Assembly (NCBI GenBank): GCA_964529285.1 | Contig: CAZGWK010000006.1 | Span: forward strand, 1 to 64,000 | Direction: 5' to 3' | DNA length: 64,000 bases | Source: SURF-21 sp964529285 | GTDB taxonomy: Bacteria > Actinomycetota > Geothermincolia > Geothermincolales > RBG-13-55-18 | Shown here: in pieces, positions 35,409 through 44,137 of the stretch | Numbering within the stretch: the first letter of the stretch is position 1 | Layout: the number at the start of each line of letters is the position of its first letter | Notes under the pieces: model-generated | The model's database searches: none | What the model was told of the DNA's origin: nothing | What the model saw: the letters and a program-made list of their open reading frames with translations, nothing else | Position numbers and translations under genes: made by a program

Positions 35409-36424
35409 CGACCGCCTCCTTTTCCCGCGGCCAGCAGTTTCTCCGTCTTCTCGACCAAACCAGCCCCCACAGCCTCGGCCGCAACCCGTAGTGAGTTCTT
35501 TATCGCCGTGGCATCCGAGCTTCCATGCGCAACGATACATACGCCCTTCACTCCCAGCAGTGGCGCCCCTCCAATGGCACGGTAATCCAGTTCCTCGCGC
35601 AGTGCGAGTAATGCAGGCAGCACGAGCTTCAGCTCTTCCTCCCGCAAGGACCCCAGGTTCTCCAGTAGTTTTCGGGTGATCATGGAAGCAACGCCTTCGA
35701 CCACTTTTAGAGTCACATTACCCGTAAACCCATCCGTAATCACTACGTCTGCCCCATCGCTTGCCAGGTCCCTGCCCTCCAGGTTGCCTACGAAAAGGAT
35801 CCTTGCCTCCGAGGACAATAAACGGAAGGCCTCTTTAGTAAGCTCGTTACCCTTTGATTCCTCGGCCCCGACGTTCAGTAGGCCGACCCGTGGCCTATCC
35901 AGGCCGAAGCGCAAAGAAGCATAGGCGCTTCCAAGCACGGCGAACTGGCGCAGGTGTTCGGGGCGGCAATCAGCATTCGCTCCCGCGTCGAGTAGAAGGG
36001 TGGGGGAATGGGCCGGTGGCAGGACCACGGCAACCGCGGGACGCTTGATACCTTTCATCCTGCCCCACGAGAAAAAGGCTGCCGCCATTGCGGCTCCGGT
36101 ATTGCCGGCCGATACCATGGCTTTGGCTCTCCCCTGCCTTACGGCCTCGGCGGCTACCACTACGGAAGCGCCCTCCCGGTTCTTGACGGCGAAGGCACCT
36201 TCCTCTTCCATGGTGACTGCGTCCGGGGCGTGCAGGATCTTGATACGCCCGTGATCTGTACCCATTGATTTCAGTACACCCGAAAGGACTACCTCATCAC
36301 CCACCAGCAGCACTTCAATGCCCGTTTCATCACATGCTTCCAAGGCTCCCGAGATATTCGATTCCGGGGCGTTATCCCCACCCATTGCATCGAGAGCTAC
36401 CGTTACCTTCTCCTGGTCAGCCAC
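35405..36424 (-). CDS. plsX: Phosphate acyltransferase PlsX
   Basis: Makes acyl-phosphate from acyl-ACP as the first step of phospholipid synthesis in most bacteria; 339 residues. Family features are VTVALDAMGGDNAPE at the N-terminus, GNTGAAMAAAFF and VITDGFTGNVTLK. A GTG at 36424 with GGAG at eight bases is chosen since 31 upstream codons lack the conserved start. It overlaps rnc by four bases, so the two are probably translationally coupled. Confidence 0.96.
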   Translation of the reverse strand: MADQEKVTVALDAMGGDNAPESNISGALEACDETGIEVLLVGDEVVLSGVLKSMGTDHGRIKILHAPDAVTMEEEGAFAVKNREGASVVVAAEAVRQGRAKAMVSAGNTGAAMAAAFFSWGRMKGIKRPAVAVVLPPAHSPTLLLDAGANADCRPEHLRQFAVLGSAYASLRFGLDRPRVGLLNVGAEESKGNELTKEAFRLLSSEARILFVGNLEGRDLASDGADVVITDGFTGNVTLKVVEGVASMITRKLLENLGSLREEELKLVLPALLALREELDYRAIGGAPLLGVKGVCIVAHGSSDATAIKNSLRVAAEAVGAGLVEKTEKLLAAGKGGGR

Positions 36425-36580
36425 AATGCTCGCTCCAGTAATAATGCGTTCGCCGGCCGAACGCAGCCTGCTGTACCGTGTGGGTACACGTGCCCGGACC
36501 CGACAGCAGTCGCTCAAGCTTTCATGCGATTCCTCGGGGATAAAAGCCGCGTATGATGCCGCCGACCATACGGATATGGA

Positions 36581-36757
36581 CTATTCCGTCTCTAGCACTT
36601 CCCTGCCGTTGTAGGTGCCGCAATTCGGACAAACCCGGTGGGGTAGCTTGGGAGAGTGACACTGCGGGCATTCCGACTTCGGAGGCGTTTGCATGCCCCA
36701 TTTCGCGCGCCTCGAAGCTGTGCGCGATCGTGATTTTCTGCTCTTGGGTACGGCCAT
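36581..36757 (-). CDS. rpmF: 50S ribosomal protein L32
   Basis: L32, 58 residues. Read on the minus strand from 36757 it gives MAVPKSRKSRSRTASRRAKW, the standard L32 N-terminus, then a zinc ribbon of two CxxC pairs (CPQCHSPKLPHRVCPNC) and NGREVLETE at the end. GGAGG lies six bases before the ATG. It sits between the DUF177 gene and plsX, the standard yceD-rpmF-plsX order. The zinc-binding (C+) form implies adequate zinc supply or a separate C- paralogue elsewhere. Confidence 0.95.
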   Translation of the reverse strand: MAVPKSRKSRSRTASRRAKWGMQTPPKSECPQCHSPKLPHRVCPNCGTYNGREVLETE

Positions 36758-36873
36758 TTTTTACCTCCGGAAAAACCTTCCTTTTCCTGCGTCTATCTCT
36801 TCAAGCACCATCCGAGTATATGCTTGCCTACCGGCACGGTCAAGACAAGCCCTCCGGCAGCTCGCTCCCCGGG

Positions 36874-37449
36874 TCAATCCTCTCCGCGCTCGAGCAGAGC
36901 CCTCAGCACCTCCAGGCGGGGGTCGATGCTCTCCCGGGTACAGCCACATTCTCCTTCGTTCAAGTTCTTTCCGCACACCTGGCACAATCCCCTGCACTCC
37001 TCGCCACAAAGGCGTTTTATGGGAAGACTGAGCATGACAGCGTCGTTGATCAGCAGGTTCAAGTCGATGGCACCCTCGCTGATCACGTATTCGTCTTCCT
37101 CCTGTATGTCGGCCTCCGCCAGCCTCCCGCCCTCACCCGTCACCGTTGCGAGGCCGGGGCGACGGTAGAACTCGTCTACCTCGATATCCAGCTCCTGGCG
37201 GTACTCCTCAAGACAGCGCGTACATTCCATGCACACAGAACCGCGAATATTCCCGTGCACCCTTATGCCGTCCGGGCTGCTCTCCAGCCATACCATCAAA
37301 GAGAGGTCCCCGCGATCGCTCCTCTCGATCAGGCCATGTTCGCCTACGGCGATGTCCAGGTTGGCCGCGAACTTCTCTTTTGAAAACACCTTCTTCACAA
37401 GGTTTGTTACAGGGATCTTGAGCTGGCGTGAGTTCAGTTTTTCGGCCAT
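36874..37449 (-). CDS. yceD: YceD family (DUF177) protein
   Basis: 191-residue YceD/DUF177 protein, the partner commonly co-transcribed with rpmF and implicated in 23S rRNA or ribosome maturation. The central motif CMECTRCLEEYRQELDIEVDE (a CxxC) and the C-terminal cysteine-rich tail CGEECRGLCQVCGKNLNEGECGC, which could bind zinc, are characteristic. The ATG is preceded by AAGGTG. The same gene order in mycobacteria (rnc, DUF177, sepIVA) supports the assignment. Confidence 0.9.
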   Translation of the reverse strand: MAEKLNSRQLKIPVTNLVKKVFSKEKFAANLDIAVGEHGLIERSDRGDLSLMVWLESSPDGIRVHGNIRGSVCMECTRCLEEYRQELDIEVDEFYRRPGLATVTGEGGRLAEADIQEEDEYVISEGAIDLNLLINDAVMLSLPIKRLCGEECRGLCQVCGKNLNEGECGCTRESIDPRLEVLRALLERGED

Positions 37450-37751
37450 GCTGCATCACCTTGCCGTTCGTTCGCCAAAACAACCTGCATCCAAAAAAAC
37501 CTGCATAATTCACACTAACACCTGCCAGAATCCACGCGCAAAGCGGGCGGGCTATATCCGTGATATTAACCGGGGGATTGATTGCGGATAGAGACCGGAT
37601 CAGCCTTTTTCTCTCCCTATCGGGGCTTCATCCCGGCTTGTTTCCGGCCCAACGGATTTAAAGACTCCAAGGTTTCAAGGGTGGGATTGCGGCCGTTTAT
37701 CTATCTCCTCCAGGCGCATTATCGCATAAACGCATCCTTGCGGTTTCGCTC
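37450..37751 (-). other. Upstream region of yceD with a 16-bp tandem repeat
   Basis: 302 bases between the SepIVA-like gene and yceD. At 37475-37490 and 37491-37506 there are two adjacent 16-base copies of CCAAAACAACCTGCAT, with a single mismatch. They sit about 25-55 bases upstream of the yceD start and might be a protein-binding site. No promoter hexamers of good quality and no gene were found. Confidence 0.4.
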
Positions 37752-38234
37752 CTATTCCAGGTCGAACTCCTCTTTCTCCTCGACCTGTTCCTGCGGTCCC
37801 TGCAGCCTCTCGCGCGCCCGCTTGATCACCTCGAGTAGCTTGTAGCAGGTAACCTCGAGGTTGGCCAGGCGTTCATCTGCGTAATCCTCCGCTTCAAGGC
37901 GTATCTCCCTCGCCTGTGCTTGTGCCTCCTCTATCAGCCGGTCAGCCTCGGCTCGGGCAGCCTTTATGATCTCTGTTTCCTCAATAAGTCGCGCTCTCTC
38001 TTCGGCAGACTCCTCCCGTATGCGCTCGGCTTCCTTGCGCGCTTCATCCATGAGCTCCTGCTTTTCCTTGACCATCCAGCGCGCCTGCTTCAATTCCTCC
38101 GGGAGTGAGCTGCGGAACTCGTCCAGGAGCTCGAAGATCTCCGTTTCGTTGACCATCACCGATGACGAAAAAGGCATGTGTTTACTAGATACAATGAGGT
38201 CCTCTATCCTATCCAGTTGTTGAAAGACGTCCAT
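37752..38234 (-). CDS. SepIVA/DivIVA-like coiled-coil protein
   Basis: 160-residue, mostly helical protein with a long charged coiled coil (about residues 45-140: repeated EAERI, EERARLIEE, EAQAQAREI units). The N-terminus MDVFQQLDRIEDLIVSSKHMP lacks a membrane segment. In mycobacteria SepIVA, a septum and elongation factor, lies in the same neighbourhood of rnc and DUF177, which is the main reason for this call. ATP synthase subunit b-like or generic DivIVA-like proteins would look similar in sequence. Confidence 0.7.
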   Translation of the reverse strand: MDVFQQLDRIEDLIVSSKHMPFSSSVMVNETEIFELLDEFRSSLPEELKQARWMVKEKQELMDEARKEAERIREESAEERARLIEETEIIKAARAEADRLIEEAQAQAREIRLEAEDYADERLANLEVTCYKLLEVIKRARERLQGPQEQVEEKEEFDLE

Positions 38235-39338
38235 CTAGACCGCCCCTTTCTTCAACTTGCCGAATTTGCTTGCAAACATCTGGCTGAGTTCCCGCTCCAG
38301 GCTCTCGGGAACCAGGCCGCTTATGGCGCCTCCATAACTCGCTACTTCCCGCACCGCGCTCGAGCTGATAAAAGTGTATTCGGGATTCGCCATGACGAAG
38401 AAAGTCTCTACTTCTTCGTCCATAGCCTGGTTTATCTGGGCCATCTGGAACTCGTATTCGAAATCGCTGATGGCCCTGAGGCCCTTTACTATCGCATTTG
38501 CTCCCACCTTACGGGCGAAATCGACGAGCAAGGTATCGAATGGGGTCACCTCCACGTTATCCAGCCCGGCGGTGGCCTTCTCCAGCATGTGTGTCCTTTC
38601 TTCCAGGCTGAAGAGGGGCTGCTTGATCGGGTTCGCTGCCACACCCACGACGAAGCGATCGAAGTATTTGCATGCTCTAGTGATGACGTCCAGGTGTCCA
38701 CAGGTGATGGGGTCGAAAGTCCCCGGGCAAATGGCGACCATCATGTTGCTCCTGACCCCCTCCTTATGTTTGACAGGGTTTTTCTCTCCTACATAAACAT
38801 CCACCGCGGTCTCCCCGTACTTCCGCCTCTCCCGGAAATGCACTCCCTCGGGCGAACCCGGAGACGAGCTCCGCAGTGGAGCCTCTATCACAACCACCGC
38901 TGACGGGGCAAGAAACCCGCCTTCGGCTAATCTTCTGAGCATCTCTTGCCTATAACCCAAATCAATTCTATAAGGTGGGTCTATAAAAATCAAATCGAAG
39001 GGCTTCTCCCGAAAACTGGCTTTGCGCAGGTAATCGAGAATGTCTGCCCTTATCACCTTCCCCCTGTCCATCATTGCGAGCATTTCCAGATTTGCCCTGA
39101 TAATACGCTCCGGCTCACTTCCCCGATCCACGAATACCGCTTTATCGGCCCCTCTGCTCAACGCCTCCAGGCCCAGAGACCCGCTGCCCGCGAAAAGGTC
39201 GAGTACCCTTGCCCCTACCGTGCGTTCGCCAAGCATACTGAAAACGGCCTCGCGCACGAAATCGCGCATGGGCCTCGTCGCGCGTCCCCGTGGCGCCTTT
39301 ATATGCCTCCCCTTGGCCTCACCAGCGATTATCCTCAT
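38235..39338 (-). CDS. RsmD-CoaD fusion: 16S rRNA m2G966 methyltransferase / phosphopantetheine adenylyltransferase
   Basis: One unbroken frame of 367 residues holding two enzymes normally encoded separately. Residues 1-197 are RsmD-like (RIIAGEAKGRHIKAP, VLDLFAGSGSLGLEAL, FIDPPYRIDLG with the methyltransferase DPPY at 120-123), methylating G966 of 16S rRNA. Residues 199-367 are CoaD-like (AICPGTFDPITCGHLDVI with the TxGH box, ISSSAVREV near the end), converting 4'-phosphopantetheine to dephospho-CoA. The linker is VKHKEGVRSN. An AAGGAGG and a GGAG precede the internal ATG at 38744, so CoaD alone may also be made. The two genes are neighbours in many genomes, so a stop-codon loss is a simple origin. 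Confidence 0.88.
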   Translation of the reverse strand: MRIIAGEAKGRHIKAPRGRATRPMRDFVREAVFSMLGERTVGARVLDLFAGSGSLGLEALSRGADKAVFVDRGSEPERIIRANLEMLAMMDRGKVIRADILDYLRKASFREKPFDLIFIDPPYRIDLGYRQEMLRRLAEGGFLAPSAVVVIEAPLRSSSPGSPEGVHFRERRKYGETAVDVYVGEKNPVKHKEGVRSNMMVAICPGTFDPITCGHLDVITRACKYFDRFVVGVAANPIKQPLFSLEERTHMLEKATAGLDNVEVTPFDTLLVDFARKVGANAIVKGLRAISDFEYEFQMAQINQAMDEEVETFFVMANPEYTFISSSAVREVASYGGAISGLVPESLERELSQMFASKFGKLKKGAV

Positions 39339-39366
39339 GGCCTTATTCTACGTCACCTCTTTAGCC

Positions 39367-39485
39367 TGGGGTCAGCCCTCCATTTTCAACAACGGGGGTC
39401 AGCCCTCCATTATTAACACGGTCATGTGCCGACATTGTCAGAGGAACCTTCGCTAGATTGTGTTGATAATGGAGGGCTGACCCCA
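39367..39485. repeat. REP/MITE-like element, second family
   Basis: A directly repeated head GGGGTCAGCCCTCCAT (39368-39383 and again 39395-39410) is followed by a hairpin: the left arm GGGGTCAGCCCTCCATTATTAACAC pairs, with one mismatch, with the right arm GTGTTGATAATGGAGGGCTGACCCC (39460-39484). The layout and GGGGTCAG/CTGACCCC ends match the element beside smc, but the inner sequence differs. It overlaps the last 21 codons of the sortase-like gene. Confidence 0.8.
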
Positions 39486-40306
39486 GACAGGGATGCGCGT
39501 ACGGCATAACGGTATGGGGGATGGAAGGTCGGTGACGGCTTGCCGTCTCCGGCGCAGCACACGAAAAAGGTGATTACGGGGCTGGCTGTGGGTTCGACTA
39601 TCCACATATCGGTATCGCGTACGACCAATCCCTCGCGCCAGGCGTACCTGTAATCCCTGCCGCCGTAGGTCAGGCTGATCTCATCCCCTTCCGCCAGCTC
39701 GAAAAGCCTGTTATATGGGAAGTCTATGCGGCCGCTGGCATGCGCCATGACCACGAAGTTTCCTCTCCCCGGACGCCCCGTTCCCGGAAAATGCCCCACA
39801 CCGAAGCCGATGACACTGGCCACGCCCTGGGGATCCTCGCCCTCAATCACCACATCGCGGTATGAAAAAGCGGGGATCTCCATGATCACGCCGTCGCCAC
39901 GCGTGTTAAAAGAAATCTCCACTCCCTCATCGCAAACCCCTCCCCGCCTGTCCTCGGCCGTTCCCGGGTGCATGCGAAAGGTGTACCGCGCGTCCGGCTC
40001 CAACAGGTTTACCGGCACAACCAGGCATTCCGACTCTCCAGAAACGGTAAAGTCAACGGGAGGTTCAAAATACGCGGACCGTACGATACTCGGCAGGTCC
40101 ATGGGGCGATCGAAGGAGAGAGCGATGGTGCAATCCCTTCCGACCATCCCGCCTTTGCTGGGCAACACCCTCATGAGGTACGGTCCGGCTTCGCTTCCGG
40201 TAGCGGCGCCGCAAGGGCTGAAGGGAAGAAGGAGCGCCAGCATGCATACCGACAGCAGGGCCGTCGCGCATATTCCGCATGCCTTCGCTCTATGCTTGTT
40301 CACCAT
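39422..40306 (-). CDS. Secreted sortase-like protein with an N-terminal Ig-like domain
   Basis: 294 residues. A signal peptide (about 1-35) is followed by an SbsA/Big_5-like Ig domain (about 45-137: SFDRPMD, YTFRMHPGTAED) and a class-E-like sortase domain (about 150-275). Active-site candidates are His189 in NFVVMAHASG, Cys250/251 in TFFVCC and Arg270 in YRYAVRASL. Classical class E sortases have GH and TC in these positions, so the site is variant. The last 21 residues are encoded by a REP-like element that also provides the TGA stop. A cell-wall protein-sorting role is inferred and unproven. Confidence 0.72.
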   Translation of the reverse strand: MVNKHRAKACGICATALLSVCMLALLLPFSPCGAATGSEAGPYLMRVLPSKGGMVGRDCTIALSFDRPMDLPSIVRSAYFEPPVDFTVSGESECLVVPVNLLEPDARYTFRMHPGTAEDRRGGVCDEGVEISFNTRGDGVIMEIPAFSYRDVVIEGEDPQGVASVIGFGVGHFPGTGRPGRGNFVVMAHASGRIDFPYNRLFELAEGDEISLTYGGRDYRYAWREGLVVRDTDMWIVEPTASPVITFFVCCAGDGKPSPTFHPPYRYAVRASLSGVSPPLSTQSSEGSSDNVGT

Positions 40307-40382
40307 TTGGCCAGATACCGTTTCTCACTCCTCCGCGAGGATAATATCATCTGCGCTTCTCGCCGCGATAGAGAGGTATCAT

Positions 40383-42527
40383 TCATGCCTGGAAGAGCCA
40401 CTCCAGGTTCTCACGAAAGCGGTTCTTCACCTCGAGGCGCAGTAAAAGATGTTCCGCATCCTGCAGGTGGGGGTCTTTCTCTACCAGATCGAAAGCATCG
40501 GCGCGGGCCTGCTTGAGCAGCTGGAAATCGCGAATGAGGCGGGCTACCCGCATATCGGGCATGCCTGACTGGCGGGTACCGAACAGCGACCCCTCACCGC
40601 GTATCTTCAGATCCGCTTCGGCGAGATCGAAGCCGTCTTCGATCTCCGCGATGGCCTGCATACGCCTTTGCGATTCCTCGGTACCGCCGTCGAATACGAA
40701 CACGCTATGCGAGGGATACTCGCCGCGCCCCACGCGTCCACGCAACTGGTGCAGTTGGGAGAGCCCGAAACGATCTGCGTTTTCGACCATCATCACCGTC
40801 GCGTTTGGAATGTCTATCCCGACCTCAATAACGGTAGTCGATACCAGGAGCTGTACGTCTCCGCTGCGAAAACCTGCCATTACCCTGTCCTTTTCGGCCT
40901 TCGCCATCTGGCCGTGCAGGAGCCCGATGCTCGCTTCACCGAAGACCTTGCAGAGCTCGCGTACTTCTTTTTCCGCCGCCTTAGCCTCGATGGCCGGAGA
41001 GACATCCACAAGCGGGCATACCACGAAAGCCTGTCTTCCTTTCTGCAGTTCATCGCGGATTATGTCGTATGCACTCGTCCTTTCACCCGGGCCGACGACC
41101 AGCGTGCGCGTTCCGGCCCTTCCGGCGGGAAGCTCGTCCAGTTCTGATACCTCCAGGTCGCCGTAGAGCGTGAGCGAGAGAGTGCGGGGTATAGGTGTCG
41201 CGGTCATAATCAGGGTGTCCGGATGAATGCCCTTCTCCTTCAGGAGCATCCTCTGGCGTAACCCGAAACGGTGCTGCTCGTCCACGACTATCAGACCGAG
41301 GCTTTTGAACTCAACGTCCTCCTGTATGAGCGCATGCGTACCTACGAGTATGTCCAGTCCTCCACTTCCCACAGCTTCAAGTATCTCCCTGCGCTTCGCA
41401 GCGGCCGTATTCCCGGTCAGCAGCTCCACCCGCAACCCGAAACCGTCAGCAAGCAGGCTGGCGATGTTCGCATGATGTTGTTCCGCCAGTACCTCGGTGG
41501 GAGCCATGATCGCTCCCTGATGGCCGTTCTCCAGCGTAAGCAGCAGTGACATGAGAGCCACAACCGTCTTGCCTGAACCCACCTCACCCTGCAGTAAGCG
41601 GTTCATCGGATACGGCTTCGACATGTCCCCGCATATCTCCCGAAAAGCCTTCTCCTGGGCGCCGGTCAGGCTGAAAGGGAGTGACGCGATAAAGGTCTTC
41701 AACAGGCTGCCTGGAGAGGCATGGGCTATACCGGTGGTCTCCTGCTTCAGGCGTTGACGCCGCATCGCCAGAGCTACCTGCATCACAAAGAGCTCGTCGT
41801 ATGCCATGCGCTGGCGGGCGCGGTTGAGCCGCCCCGTGGAGACCGGAAAATGCATCTCGCGCAGGGCCTGGCTGCGGGGGGGATAGCCGTGACGCAGCCT
41901 CAGGCTGTAGGGGACGTGATCGGGAAGGTCGCCGTACTGCTCCAGGGCGCGCATGATGAGGCGGCGCAGCATGGCTGCGCTCAGTTTCTGGGTTGCCGGG
42001 TGCAGCGGGATGATGCGACCGGTATGTACCGTTTTCGACCCCACGTCCCCCGTGTCCTCGATGATGTCGTATGCGGGATTCACCATCTGCAGTCGCCCGT
42101 ATCTGTACTGCACCCTTCCCGAGAATGCGACTTCCGTACCCGGCTGCATCCTGTCAGCATGGTAGGGCTGATTGAACCAAACCCCGTACATGTAAGCGGA
42201 TCCGTCATAGATGGCGACGTGAAGTACACTGCGATTGCGCGCGATGCGGTTGAGTTCGGCCTTGCGCACCGTGCCCACCACCGTAGTATCCTCGCCTATA
42301 CGCACTTCCCCGATCCTGGACATCTTGCGACGGTCGAGATAACGGCGGGGGAAATGATAGAGAAGATCTTCCACGGTATGGATGTCCATGGCATGGAGAT
42401 AGCGCGTAAAGCCCTTACCCACACCGCTGACCTCGCTGAGGGAACCCTGCATTGCTTCCCAGTGCGACTCCAGCTCCTCGACGCGCCGCTTCACCTGCCC
42501 AGGCATGGGAGTATCCTGCAAGGCCAA
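40383..42527 (-). CDS. recG: ATP-dependent DNA helicase RecG
   Basis: RecG, 714 residues, which reverses stalled forks and processes Holliday junctions. The N-terminal wedge/OB domain contains YLHAMDIHTVEDLLYHFPRRY; the helicase core shows Walker A GEVGSGKTVVALMSLL, DEQH box (VDEQHRFGLRQRMLL), TATPIPRTLSLTLYGDLEVS and the C-terminal SQLHQLRGRVGRGEYPSHSVF. The start is TTG with AGGA just upstream; an ATG seven codons inside also has AGGA. It follows the DAK2-domain gene closely, a frequent pairing. Confidence 0.96.
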   Translation of the reverse strand: MALQDTPMPGQVKRRVEELESHWEAMQGSLSEVSGVGKGFTRYLHAMDIHTVEDLLYHFPRRYLDRRKMSRIGEVRIGEDTTVVGTVRKAELNRIARNRSVLHVAIYDGSAYMYGVWFNQPYHADRMQPGTEVAFSGRVQYRYGRLQMVNPAYDIIEDTGDVGSKTVHTGRIIPLHPATQKLSAAMLRRLIMRALEQYGDLPDHVPYSLRLRHGYPPRSQALREMHFPVSTGRLNRARQRMAYDELFVMQVALAMRRQRLKQETTGIAHASPGSLLKTFIASLPFSLTGAQEKAFREICGDMSKPYPMNRLLQGEVGSGKTVVALMSLLLTLENGHQGAIMAPTEVLAEQHHANIASLLADGFGLRVELLTGNTAAAKRREILEAVGSGGLDILVGTHALIQEDVEFKSLGLIVVDEQHRFGLRQRMLLKEKGIHPDTLIMTATPIPRTLSLTLYGDLEVSELDELPAGRAGTRTLVVGPGERTSAYDIIRDELQKGRQAFVVCPLVDVSPAIEAKAAEKEVRELCKVFGEASIGLLHGQMAKAEKDRVMAGFRSGDVQLLVSTTVIEVGIDIPNATVMMVENADRFGLSQLHQLRGRVGRGEYPSHSVFVFDGGTEESQRRMQAIAEIEDGFDLAEADLKIRGEGSLFGTRQSGMPDMRVARLIRDFQLLKQARADAFDLVEKDPHLQDAEHLLLRLEVKNRFRENLEWLFQA

Positions 42528-42533
42528 GTCGTC

Positions 42534-44120
42534 CTATTCCACCCCGAAGATGTAGTGATAGACCGGTTGGCCTCCGTCTATCACCTCCACCTCCATCCCT
42601 TTTTCCTCCAGCAGGTCCACAAGTACGGCGTGGTTCAGCCCGTGGCCTTCCTCGCCGATGATCATGCTCACTATCTCGTCGTCCTCCTCGATCATCCTGT
42701 CCAGCAGGGCCCCCGCAGCCTCCAGGGCATCTCCCGAGGCAGAAACGATTTCCCCCTTGAACAGGCCGATAAAATTGCCCTTCTTTATCTTTCCCAGCTT
42801 GCCCTTGCTGTCCCGCACCGCCACCGTCACCGCTCCGGTCTTCACCCCTTCCATTGCCTGCATCATCCTGTCGCTGTTGCTTTGCAGCTCGCCCCGGGAA
42901 TCGAAGGCTACCATGGCCGCGAAACCTTCCGTGATGGAAACCGATGGTATCACCACTACCTCTTTTTCCGTCAATTCCTTGGTCTGCTCGGCCGCGGGAA
43001 TGATGTTCTTGTTATTGGGTATGAGCAGTATGCGGTCCTGGGGTACGGCGTCTATGGCATCCAGCATCTCCGCGGTGCTCGGATTCATGCTCTGCCCCCC
43101 ATCCACCATATGGTCAACCCCCATGGAACGCAGGATTTCCTTTATGCCATCCCCCACCGCCACCGCCACGACGCCCGTAGGCTTGAGCTCCGCTGCCTCG
43201 CGTGCAGCGCCCAGCTCTTCTACCTGCAGTTTGAGGTCGGTTATCTCGACGTCGCTCAACCTGCCGACCCCCGAGGCCTCCTCGATCACTTTGCCGAGTT
43301 GATCGGTATGCACGTGTACGCGGTACATCTTATCGCCCCCGACCACGAGTACCGAACCTCCTATCTCGTGCAGTACTCCGCGGAATCGCTCTGCCTTGGA
43401 ATCCTTGCAATGCAATATAAACTGCGCTTCGTAGCGGAAGTCCTCCACCTGGACGTGCTCGAGGTTGGCCGTCTGTCCAACCTCTTCCTCGATCACCTGC
43501 AACTCCTCGCCGCTCAGATAGGCGAGGATGCCCTCGAGGATAGCGAGCAGCCCGCGGCCTCCCGCATCGACTACGCCCGCTTCCTTGAGCACGGGCAGGA
43601 GCTCTGGAGTGTATTCCAGCGTTTCCCTTGCCCTGATAACTACTCCCGTAAACCATTCCTCGAGGCTCTTCTTGCCGTCCCTGCTGCGAGCTCCCTCCTC
43701 GGATGCCTCTCTTACCACGGTAAGGATAGTCCCTTCCACCGGTTTCATTACGGCCCTGTATGCCACGTCGCATCCGCGCACGAGCGCATCGGCCATCACG
43801 CCGATGTCCGCGGCTTCGCTCTCCCTGATAACCTCGGTCATACCTTTGAGTATCTGGGAAAGCACTACCCCCGAGTTACCGCGCGCGCCCATGAGAGAGC
43901 CCCGGGATATCGCCTGGCATACCGTGGCTATGTCCCTTTTGTCTGTACCGAGGATTGCTTCCTTCACGGCCTGCATGGTCAGGAGCATGTTGGTGCCGGT
44001 ATCGCCGTCCGGCACCGGGAATACGTTCATGGCGTTTATCTCGTCCTTATGAAGCCTGAGCGCATCGATGGATACGTCTACGATACCGACGAGGTCAGCC
44101 GCATCCAATCTCTCGACCAA
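42534..44120 (-). CDS. DAK2-domain protein (YloV/FakA-like kinase)
   Basis: 528-residue YloV/FakA-type protein. The N-terminal DAK2 nucleotide-binding domain has NVFPVPDGDTGTNMLLTM and LMGARGNSGVVLSQIL; the C-terminal half is a DegV-like domain. In Gram-positive bacteria FakA phosphorylates fatty acids bound to DegV-type FakB, and a DegV gene is found at 33.8 kb. Start is TTG eight bases after GGAGG. Upstream asp23 and downstream recG complete the usual asp23-yloV-recG order. Confidence 0.92.
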   Translation of the reverse strand: MVERLDAADLVGIVDVSIDALRLHKDEINAMNVFPVPDGDTGTNMLLTMQAVKEAILGTDKRDIATVCQAISRGSLMGARGNSGVVLSQILKGMTEVIRESEAADIGVMADALVRGCDVAYRAVMKPVEGTILTVVREASEEGARSRDGKKSLEEWFTGVVIRARETLEYTPELLPVLKEAGVVDAGGRGLLAILEGILAYLSGEELQVIEEEVGQTANLEHVQVEDFRYEAQFILHCKDSKAERFRGVLHEIGGSVLVVGGDKMYRVHVHTDQLGKVIEEASGVGRLSDVEITDLKLQVEELGAAREAAELKPTGVVAVAVGDGIKEILRSMGVDHMVDGGQSMNPSTAEMLDAIDAVPQDRILLIPNNKNIIPAAEQTKELTEKEVVVIPSVSITEGFAAMVAFDSRGELQSNSDRMMQAMEGVKTGAVTVAVRDSKGKLGKIKKGNFIGLFKGEIVSASGDALEAAGALLDRMIEEDDEIVSMIIGEEGHGLNHAVLVDLLEEKGMEVEVIDGGQPVYHYIFGVE

Positions 44121-44137
44121 TTAAGGCACCTCCATGC

